DNA from: Tabrizicola sp.
Lineage (GTDB): Bacteria > Pseudomonadota > Alphaproteobacteria > Rhodobacterales > Rhodobacteraceae
Assembly: GCA_016792685.1 (NCBI GenBank)
Contig: JAEULQ010000089.1
Location: 1 to 43,107, forward strand
Direction: 5' to 3'
Length of the DNA stretch: 43,107 nt
Both the position numbers and the translations under genes were made by a program. Below the pieces are notes generated by a model, which did not search any database, was not told where the DNA came from, and saw nothing but the letters and a program-made list of their open reading frames with translations. Below, piece by piece: positions 37,457 to 43,107 of the stretch. Every line of letters starts with the position of its first letter. Position 1 is the stretch's first letter.

Positions 37457-38325
37457 ACCGTCGCCGCTTCCTGACCCTCACTGCCGCGGCGCTCTTTCCG
37501 GCGCCCGGACATGCGGCAAGCGTGACCGAATGGCAGGGCACGGGCCTTGGCACGGCGCTCTCTCTCCGCCTGATCGGGGCCGATCCGCACCATGCCCGCC
37601 GCACCTTCGCGCGGGTTGAGGCAGAGATCGCCCGGATCGAGGGCCTAGCCTCGCTTCACTGCGACTCCGCGCTGACCCGGCTGAACCGCGACGGGCGGCT
37701 GGCCTGGCCTGCACCCGGCTTTCTGGATCTCTTGACCCTCGCGGGCAAGGTTCATGCCGCAACCCAAGGGGTCTTTGACCCGACGATCCAGCCGCTCTGG
37801 CTCGCCACCGCAACCGGGGGCGATCCCGAGGCCGCCCGCGAGCTCATCGGCTGGACCCGCCTGCGGCTTTCGCCCGAGGAGGTTCGCCTGGACCATGGCC
37901 AGGCGCTTACCCTGAACGGCATCGCCCAGGGCTGGGCCGCCGACCGGATCGCGGACCTCCTGCGCGCCCAGGGCTTCACCGACGCGCTGATCGACATGGG
38001 CGAGATCGTGGCCCTTGGCCGGGGCCCGGATGGCAGCGACTGGACGGCGCATATCCTCGCGCCCGACGGGACACCGCTTGGCGAAGCCCGGCTCAGGAAC
38101 CGCGCGCTTGCGACCTCCTCGCCACGCGGCACGCTGATCGGGCCGGGCCTGCCCCATATCGTCGGGCCAAAGGGCGAAGTGCCGCAGTGGCAAACCGTCA
38201 GCGTGAGCGCCCCCCGGGCGGCTGTCGCCGATGCGCTCTCAACCGCATTCTGCCTGATGGACCGCCCGACCATCGAAGCAACGCTTACATGCTTCCCCGA
38301 GGCGCGCGTGGAAACGCGCGTCTGA
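37453..38325 (+). CDS. nirX: NirX, ApbE-family FAD:protein FMN transferase
   Basis: This 290-residue ApbE protein covalently attaches FMN to Thr/Ser of a partner protein; here the partner is probably NirI. The N-terminus NRRRFLTLTAAALFPAPGHA is a twin-arginine signal, so it acts in the periplasm. Family blocks are EWQGTGLGTALSLR, SALTRLNRDG, TQGVFDPTIQPLW and LTLNGIAQGWAADRIADLL, with DALIDMGEIVALG near the Mg/FAD site. The ATG at 37453 overlaps the nirI stop (ATGA) and has GGAGG upstream. It is followed by two perfect palindromes that look like terminators. Confidence 0.9.
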
Positions 38326-38326
38326 G

Positions 38327-38370
38327 GCAAATCTTTTCGAAAAGATTTGCAGAATCCTTCGAAGGATTTT
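38327..38370. terminator. Two tandem perfect palindromes after nirX
   Basis: GCAAATCTTTTC (38327-38338) is followed at once by its exact reverse complement (38339-38350). After two bases comes AATCCTTC with its reverse complement (38353-38368), ending in TTTT. Both have TTCGAA at the centre. They begin right after the nirX stop and lie before the norC promoter, so they probably terminate nirIX. I have the impression that similar TTCGAA-centred hairpins recur between genes in this family of bacteria. Confidence 0.65.
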
Positions 38371-38419
38371 GGCCCGGCCCCACCCGCGGCGCACCCGCCC
38401 CGAATGTCGCACCCCTTGG

Positions 38420-38433
38420 TTGACTTTTGTTAA
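38420..38433. promoter_or_regulatory. NNR/DNR-type box upstream of norC
   Basis: TTGACTTTTGTTAA fits TTGAC-N4-GTTAA and differs from the nirS/nirI site by one spacer base. It is about 71 bases before the norC ATG, a normal distance for a Crp/FNR-type activator site. Confidence 0.72.
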
Positions 38434-38497
38434 GGCCCCCCGCGCCCTCAGGGTTCACACCAGCGTTACCTGAAACCCACTTGGGAAGGATTCCGCC

Positions 38498-38953
38498 ATG
38501 CGCGAAGTCATGACCAAGAGCATGGCCCGCAACATCTTTTACGGCGGGTCGCTGTTCTTCATCATCCTCTTCGTTGGCCTCACGGCCCACTCACACCGCT
38601 ACATCACCACGACATCGACCGACACGGCCACGCTGACGGAAAGCGTCGCTGCCGGAAAGCATCTGTGGGAAAAGCACGCCTGCATCAACTGCCACACGAT
38701 CCTTGGCGAAGGCGCCTATTTCGCGCCCGAGCTAGGCAACGTCATGACCCGCTGGGCCGTCGAAGCCGGTGACCACGAAGGCGCGTTCACCGCGCTCAAG
38801 GGCTGGATGGACGCCATGCCCACTGGCATCGAAGGCCGCCGCCAGATGCCGAACTTCGGCCTGACCGACGCCGAATACCAGAACCTCGCCGACTTCCTGC
38901 TCTGGGTCGACACGATCCGTGCGCAGGATTGGCCGCCGAATGACGCGGGTTGA
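38498..38953 (+). CDS. norC: Nitric oxide reductase subunit C
   Basis: NorC is the membrane-anchored cytochrome c subunit that passes electrons from periplasmic carriers to NorB. The protein has 151 residues, one transmembrane anchor (GGSLFFIILFVGLTAHSH), heme c at Cys62-Cys65-His66 (CINCH), then TILGEGAYFAPELGNVM and RRQMPNFGL with the likely Met ligand. GGGAAGGA precedes the ATG. An NNR-like box is upstream, and norB follows after 11 bases. Confidence 0.96.
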   Translation: MREVMTKSMARNIFYGGSLFFIILFVGLTAHSHRYITTTSTDTATLTESVAAGKHLWEKHACINCHTILGEGAYFAPELGNVMTRWAVEAGDHEGAFTALKGWMDAMPTGIEGRRQMPNFGLTDAEYQNLADFLLWVDTIRAQDWPPNDAG

Positions 38954-38964
38954 GGAGTGAAGCC

Positions 38965-40329
38965 ATGAAATACCAATCACAGAAGATCGCGCTGGGCTAC
39001 TTCGCCGTCGCGCTTGCCCTGTTTGCCGTACAGGTCAGCATGGGCCTGGTCCTTGGCTGGACCTACATCTACCCGAATTTCCTGTCCGAGCTGGTGCCCT
39101 TCAACATCGGTCGGATGCTGCACACCAACAGCCTTGTCGTCTGGCTGCTCCTCGGCTTCTTCGGCGCGGCCTATTACCTCGTGCCCGAGGAATCGGAACG
39201 CGAGATCCACTCGCCGATGCTTGCCTGGTTGCAGCTGGCGATCTTCGTTCTCGGCACCGCCGGGGTCGTGGTGACCTATCTCTTCAACCTCTTCGACGGC
39301 AACTGGCTACTGGGCAACGAGGGGCGCGAGTTCATCGAACAGCCGCGCTGGGTCAAGGTCGGCATCGTCGTCGCCGCGCTGATCTTCCTCTACAACATCT
39401 CGATGACCGTGCTGGCGGGCAAGAAGACGGCGATCACCAACATCCTCTTGCTCGGCCTCTGGGCGCTGGCGCTTCTGTTCCTCTTTGCCTTCTACAACCC
39501 GTCGAACCTCGCGCTCGACAAGATGTACTGGTGGTACATCGTCCACCTCTGGGTCGAAGGCACCTGGGAGCTGGTGATGGCCTCGATCCTTGCCTTCCTG
39601 ATGCTGAAACTGACGGGCGTCGACCGCGAAGTGGTGGAGAAATGGCTCTACGTCATCGCCGCCCTGGCGCTTTTCTCCGGCATTCTCGGCACCGGCCACC
39701 ACTACTACTGGATCGGCACGCCGGGCTACTGGCAGTGGATCGGTTCGATCTTCTCCAGCCTCGAAATCATTCCCTTCTTCGCGATGATGTCCTTTGCTTT
39801 CGTCATGGTCTGGAAGGGCCGCCGCGACCACCCGAACAAGGCCGCCCTCCTCTGGTCCCTCGGCTGCGCCACGCTCGCCTTCTTCGGTGCCGGGGTCTGG
39901 GGCTTCCTGCACACGCTGCACGGGGTGAACTACTACAGCCACGGCACGCAGATCACCGCCGCCCACGGCCACCTTGCCTTCTACGGCGCCTATGTCTGCC
40001 TCAACCTCGCGATCATCACCTACGCCATGCCGCATCTGCGCGGCCGGGACCCCTACAACCAGGTCCTGAACATGGCCTCCTTCTGGCTGATGTCCGGGGG
40101 CGTGGTCTTCATGACCTTCACCCTCACCTTCGCGGGCACGATCCAGACCCACCTCCAGCGGGTGAACGGCGAGGCCTTCATGGACGTGCAGGACCAGCTC
40201 TGGATCTTCTATGCCATGCGCTTCGGGGCGGGCGTGGCCGTGGTCCTTGGTTGCCTCCTCTTCATCTATGCCGTCGCCTTCCCCCGGCGTGAGATCATCG
40301 AACCTGGCGTTGCCAGCCCGGCGGAGTGA
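38965..40329 (+). CDS. norB: Nitric oxide reductase subunit B
   Basis: NorB is the catalytic membrane subunit reducing NO to N2O at a heme b3/non-heme iron centre. The protein has 454 residues with about 12 transmembrane helices. Heme and FeB ligands are visible by motif: His in [17 protein letters not shown], His and the nearby Glu pair in [13 protein letters not shown], the pair in [10 protein letters not shown], and the two in [10 protein letters not shown]. The ATG at 38965 has GAGG upstream. It is followed with overlap by norQ. Confidence 0.97.
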   Translation: MKYQSQKIALGYFAVALALFAVQVSMGLVLGWTYIYPNFLSELVPFNIGRMLHTNSLVVWLLLGFFGAAYYLVPEESEREIHSPMLAWLQLAIFVLGTAGVVVTYLFNLFDGNWLLGNEGREFIEQPRWVKVGIVVAALIFLYNISMTVLAGKKTAITNILLLGLWALALLFLFAFYNPSNLALDKMYWWYIVHLWVEGTWELVMASILAFLMLKLTGVDREVVEKWLYVIAALALFSGILGTGHHYYWIGTPGYWQWIGSIFSSLEIIPFFAMMSFAFVMVWKGRRDHPNKAALLWSLGCATLAFFGAGVWGFLHTLHGVNYYSHGTQITAAHGHLAFYGAYVCLNLAIITYAMPHLRGRDPYNQVLNMASFWLMSGGVVFMTFTLTFAGTIQTHLQRVNGEAFMDVQDQLWIFYAMRFGAGVAVVLGCLLFIYAVAFPRREIIEPGVASPAE

Positions 40330-41135
40330 TGATCATGGATGGAACCCTGATGGGGGCGGCAGACGCCCCCTTCTACCTGCCGCAAGGCGATGAGGTTTCG
40401 GTCTTCGAATCCGCCGCCGCCCATCGCCTGCCGGTCCTCCTCAAAGGCCCCACCGGCTGCGGCAAGACCCGCTTCGTGGCCCATATGGCCGCGCGCCTTG
40501 GCCGCCCGCTCTACACCGTCGCCTGCCACGACGACCTCTCCGCCGCCGACCTGATCGGCCGCTGGCTCCTGAAAGGTGGCGAGACGGTCTGGGTCGACGG
40601 CCCCCTCACCCGCGCCGTCCGCGAGGGCGCGATCTGCTACCTCGACGAGGTGGTGGAGGCGAGGAAGGACGTCACCGTCGTCCTCCACCCCCTGACCGAC
40701 GACCGCCGCATCCTGCCCATCGACCGGACAGGAGAGGAGCTGCAAGCCCACCCCGACTTCCTCCTCGTCGCCTCCTACAACCCCGGCTACCAGAACATCC
40801 TGAAGACCCTGAAACCCTCCACCCGCCAGCGCTTCGTGTCGCTGGAGTTCACCTTCCCCAAGCCCGAACACGAAATCCCCGTCGTCGCCCGCGAATCCGG
40901 CCTGCCCGAGGCGCAGGTCCAACCCCTCGTCCGCCTTGCGAACAAACTCCGCGCCATGAAGGGTCAGGACCTGGAGGAAGGCGTCTCCACCCGCCTCGTC
41001 GTCTACTGCGCGCAACTCATCCACGGGGGCATGCCCATCGACCGCGCCATCCGCGCCGCGATGATCGAACCCCTGACCGACGACCCGGATGTGAAGGCCG
41101 GGCTCCGCGATCTCGTGACTGCCGTTTTCGGGTGA
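40329..41135 (+). CDS. norQ: NorQ, MoxR-type AAA ATPase
   Basis: NorQ is a cytoplasmic AAA+ ATPase which, with NorD, inserts the non-heme iron into NorB. The protein has 268 residues. Walker A is GPTGCGKT (residues 40-47), Walker B is [11 protein letters not shown], and [22 protein letters not shown] holds sensor 1 and the arginine finger, as in the NorQ/CbbQ group. The ATG at 40329 overlaps the norB stop (TGATG). A second ATG at 40335 has better spacing to GGAG and may be the true start. It is coupled to norD. Confidence 0.95.
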   Translation: MIMDGTLMGAADAPFYLPQGDEVSVFESAAAHRLPVLLKGPTGCGKTRFVAHMAARLGRPLYTVACHDDLSAADLIGRWLLKGGETVWVDGPLTRAVREGAICYLDEVVEARKDVTVVLHPLTDDRRILPIDRTGEELQAHPDFLLVASYNPGYQNILKTLKPSTRQRFVSLEFTFPKPEHEIPVVARESGLPEAQVQPLVRLANKLRAMKGQDLEEGVSTRLVVYCAQLIHGGMPIDRAIRAAMIEPLTDDPDVKAGLRDLVTAVFG

Positions 41136-41143
41136 GGCCGGCA

Positions 41144-43063
41144 ATGTCACGGATCGAGTTCGAGCCATGGGAACCCGAAGAATCCGTCGGGAAACTGTGG
41201 CACGCCTTTGCCAGCCGTCTGGATGGCGACCCCATCCACGACGGAGCCCGTGTCCTGCTTTCCCAAGTGGGCGGACGGCTGGCAGTCCTTTTCCGCGGCC
41301 TCGGCGGCGATCCAGCGGTGGAGATCAAGCCCGTGGCGATGGAAACCTCGCACCACCGGCTTTCCCTCCTCCGCCGCCTCGGCACCTGGGCCGAAACCGC
41401 GCCCCGCGCCAGCTTCGACGGCGCCACCCTGCGTCTGCCGGAATCGCTCGCCGCCTTCCCCGACCCGCTGGCCAACGCCGCCCTCTACCTCTGGCTCGCC
41501 GCCGCCGCCGTGGCGCTGCGCGACCAGACCCCCGCCGAAACTGATGACCCCCTGCAAGCCGACCTCGCCGCCATCGCAACCGCGCAGGCGATGACCGCCA
41601 CAGCGCTGGAAATTGCCCCCGGCTACGCCAAACTCCACGCCGACCTCTGCGACGCGACCCTCCTTTTCCGCCGTACCCCCCGCCTTCCCCCCGTCGAAGC
41701 CGCCGTCGAGGCGCGCATCCGGGCTGCCCTCGGCGAAACCATCACCCTCCCACCCCTCCCCGCCAAAGCCCCGCGCGGCTATCGCCCCTTCAAGCCCGTC
41801 CCACTCTGGCCCGACCTCCGCCTCCTGACCCGCAGCGAGACGACCGCTGTCGAAGCCCGCGCCACCGAAGGCCCTCCAGAGGAGTCCGAGGAGAAGACGG
41901 CCAGGAAAGCCCGCCGCCGCAAGGCCGATCAGGCTGACCGCAACGACAGCTTCATCCTGCACAAGTTTGAAGCCATCCTGTCGATGACCGAATTCCTCAA
42001 CCTCAACCGCCGGGTCGAGGATGACGACGAGGACACCGCGAGGAAAGCCGCCGACGATCAGGACGAGATCGGCCTCGCCCAGGTCTCCAAGGCCCCCGCC
42101 ACGCGCCTGAAACTGCACCTGGACCTCGCACCCGAGGACGTGGACCGCGAACAGATCTCAGGCCAGTTCACCTATCCCGAATGGGATGTCCACACCGCCA
42201 GCTACCTTCCCTCTCACGCCCGCGTGCTTCATTCGCGGGCCGAAGCCAGCGACCTGACGCCCCAATTTCGGGCCGACCCGCGCGCCGCCGCGCGTATCCG
42301 TGCCGTCCGCCGCCAGTTCGAGGCCTTGCGTCCCAGCCTCGTCTCGACCCCTGGCCACCCGGACGGCGATGTGCTTGACACCGAACGGGCGGTGCGCGCG
42401 CGGGTCGATTTTCTTAGCACAGGAGAGGGCACCGACCGCGTCTGGCGGCAGACCCGCCCCGAACGCCGCGACCTTGCCGTCTCGATCCTGCTCGACGTCT
42501 CGCGCTCGACCGAAAGCGCCATCCCCGGCCACGGCCACGACGGCCGCTCGGTGATCGACATCGAACGCGAGGCACTGGCTGCCCTCGCCTGGGGCCTCGA
42601 CGCCTGCGGCGACAGCTTTGCGATCCACGCCTTCTCCTCGCTGAAACGCGACCGGGTCTTCGTGCAGGAAGTCAAAGGCTTCGCCGAGCCGATGTCCGAG
42701 GCCACCGAACACCGCATCGCCGCCCTGAAACCCGGCCACTACACCCGCCTCGGCGCCGCGATCCGCCACACCTCGGCGCTTTTGACCAAGGAAGCACGCA
42801 AGCGCCGCCTCCTCCTCGTCATCACCGACGGCAAGCCCAACGACCTCGACCACTATGAAGGCCGCCACGGCATCGAGGACAGCCGGATGGCGATCCTTGA
42901 GGCCCGCCGCGCCGGCCACGCCGTCTTTGGCATCACCGTCGACCGCGACGGCAAGAGCTGGTTCCCCCGCCTTTTCGGCCAGGGTGCCTTTGCCCTGATC
43001 CCCCACCCCGAGAAACTGACCCAGGCCCTGCCACAGATCTACCGGCAACTCGTGATGGGATGA
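41144..43063 (+). CDS. norD: NorD, von Willebrand factor A domain protein
   Basis: NorD works with NorQ in activating NO reductase. The protein has 639 residues. The C-terminal third is a vWA domain with the MIDAS motif in SILLDVSRSTESA, followed by HYTRLGAAIRHTSALL and LLLVITDGKPNDLDHYEG. The N-terminal two thirds are the NorD/CbbO-type helical region, with an acidic/basic linker (ESEEKTARKARRRKADQADR). The ATG at 41144 has GAGG six bases upstream. An in-frame GTG at 41132 overlapping the norQ stop is a weaker option. The gene is strongly C-rich in third positions, with runs of CTC and CCC codons. Confidence 0.94.
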   Translation: MSRIEFEPWEPEESVGKLWHAFASRLDGDPIHDGARVLLSQVGGRLAVLFRGLGGDPAVEIKPVAMETSHHRLSLLRRLGTWAETAPRASFDGATLRLPESLAAFPDPLANAALYLWLAAAAVALRDQTPAETDDPLQADLAAIATAQAMTATALEIAPGYAKLHADLCDATLLFRRTPRLPPVEAAVEARIRAALGETITLPPLPAKAPRGYRPFKPVPLWPDLRLLTRSETTAVEARATEGPPEESEEKTARKARRRKADQADRNDSFILHKFEAILSMTEFLNLNRRVEDDDEDTARKAADDQDEIGLAQVSKAPATRLKLHLDLAPEDVDREQISGQFTYPEWDVHTASYLPSHARVLHSRAEASDLTPQFRADPRAAARIRAVRRQFEALRPSLVSTPGHPDGDVLDTERAVRARVDFLSTGEGTDRVWRQTRPERRDLAVSILLDVSRSTESAIPGHGHDGRSVIDIEREALAALAWGLDACGDSFAIHAFSSLKRDRVFVQEVKGFAEPMSEATEHRIAALKPGHYTRLGAAIRHTSALLTKEARKRRLLLVITDGKPNDLDHYEGRHGIEDSRMAILEARRAGHAVFGITVDRDGKSWFPRLFGQGAFALIPHPEKLTQALPQIYRQLVMG

Positions 43064-43084
43064 CGGACCCCAAGCCCCTTTCAC

Positions 43085-43107
43085 ATTTGCCCAAATATCC
43101 TCGGGGG
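43085..43107. repeat. Possible intergenic repeat beginning at the right edge
   Basis: The last bases hold TTTGCCCAAATATCCTCGGG, 23 bases after the norD stop and running off the window. I recall this kind of sequence as recurring after genes in Rhodobacteraceae genomes; only one copy is visible here, so that cannot be tested within the window. Confidence 0.25.

Overview
The window looks like chromosomal DNA from a GC-rich alphaproteobacterium of the family Rhodobacteraceae (Rhodobacter/Cereibacter/Gemmobacter/Paracoccus type). Three things point there: a RpoE-ChrR pair whose zinc-ligand spacing matches the Rhodobacter sphaeroides proteins, the five-gene RpoE-dependent operon next to it, and a Paracoccus-like nirIX / nirSECF(DL)GHJN layout. 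Genes are tightly packed, with many ATGA or TGATG stop/start overlaps. I see no rRNA, tRNA, insertion sequence, prophage or CRISPR array, and no gene-free stretch longer than about 230 bases.

Layout. (1) 1-1675, minus: phosphonate ABC uptake genes phnC and a phnD cut by the left edge. (2) 1837-10641: an inositol/cyclitol catabolic island. It holds a LacI-type regulator, a minus-strand operon of two Gfo/Idh/MocA dehydrogenases flanking an IolE/IolH-like TIM barrel, and a divergent plus-strand operon iolD-iolC-iolB-aldolase. A perfect 18-bp LacI-type operator lies between the two operons. (3) 10719-11279: an orphan HutD/Ves-like protein. (4) 11269-17437: the singlet-oxygen response locus. The chrR and rpoE genes (minus) face a five-gene operon (plus) that matches the R. 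sphaeroides RSP_1091-1087 / furan-fatty-acid genes; both directions have a TGATCC-N18-TAnnnn promoter. (5) 17480-19317: a TSUP permease and zapE, convergent. (6) 19424-25145: a GlxA-type AraC regulator, a luciferase-like flavin monooxygenase and an aldehyde dehydrogenase, divergent from RidA, an alpha/beta hydrolase, a 29-codon ORF and a PF06684 protein. This resembles, but is not, the Rut pyrimidine pathway, and it is the best candidate for an undescribed pathway here. (7) 25195-26213: a coiled-coil membrane protein and a cytochrome c550/c2. (8) 26305-38325: cytochrome cd1 nitrite reductase and the heme d1 pathway (nirSECF-DL-GHJN plus a small membrane protein) on the minus strand, with nirI-nirX divergent. 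(9) 38498-43063: nitric oxide reductase norCBQD.

How the parts fit. NirS reduces nitrite to NO and NorCB reduces NO to N2O. The cytochrome c550 gene is a plausible electron donor for both. NirE makes precorrin-2 for heme d1; NirDL/G/H, NirJ, NirF and NirN carry out later steps; NirC may deliver electrons. NirX (ApbE type) probably flavinylates NirI. Matching Crp/FNR-type boxes (TTGAC-N4-GTTAA) precede nirI/nirS and norC, and a weaker relative precedes the cytochrome gene, so the denitrification block is probably co-regulated by an NNR/DNR-like NO sensor encoded elsewhere. In the inositol block, the LacI protein probably binds the divergent operator and controls both arms.

Limits. All calls come from reading sequence and remembered family features; no searches were run. 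Start codons were chosen from Shine-Dalgarno context and family length. Antisense open frames over real genes were left out.
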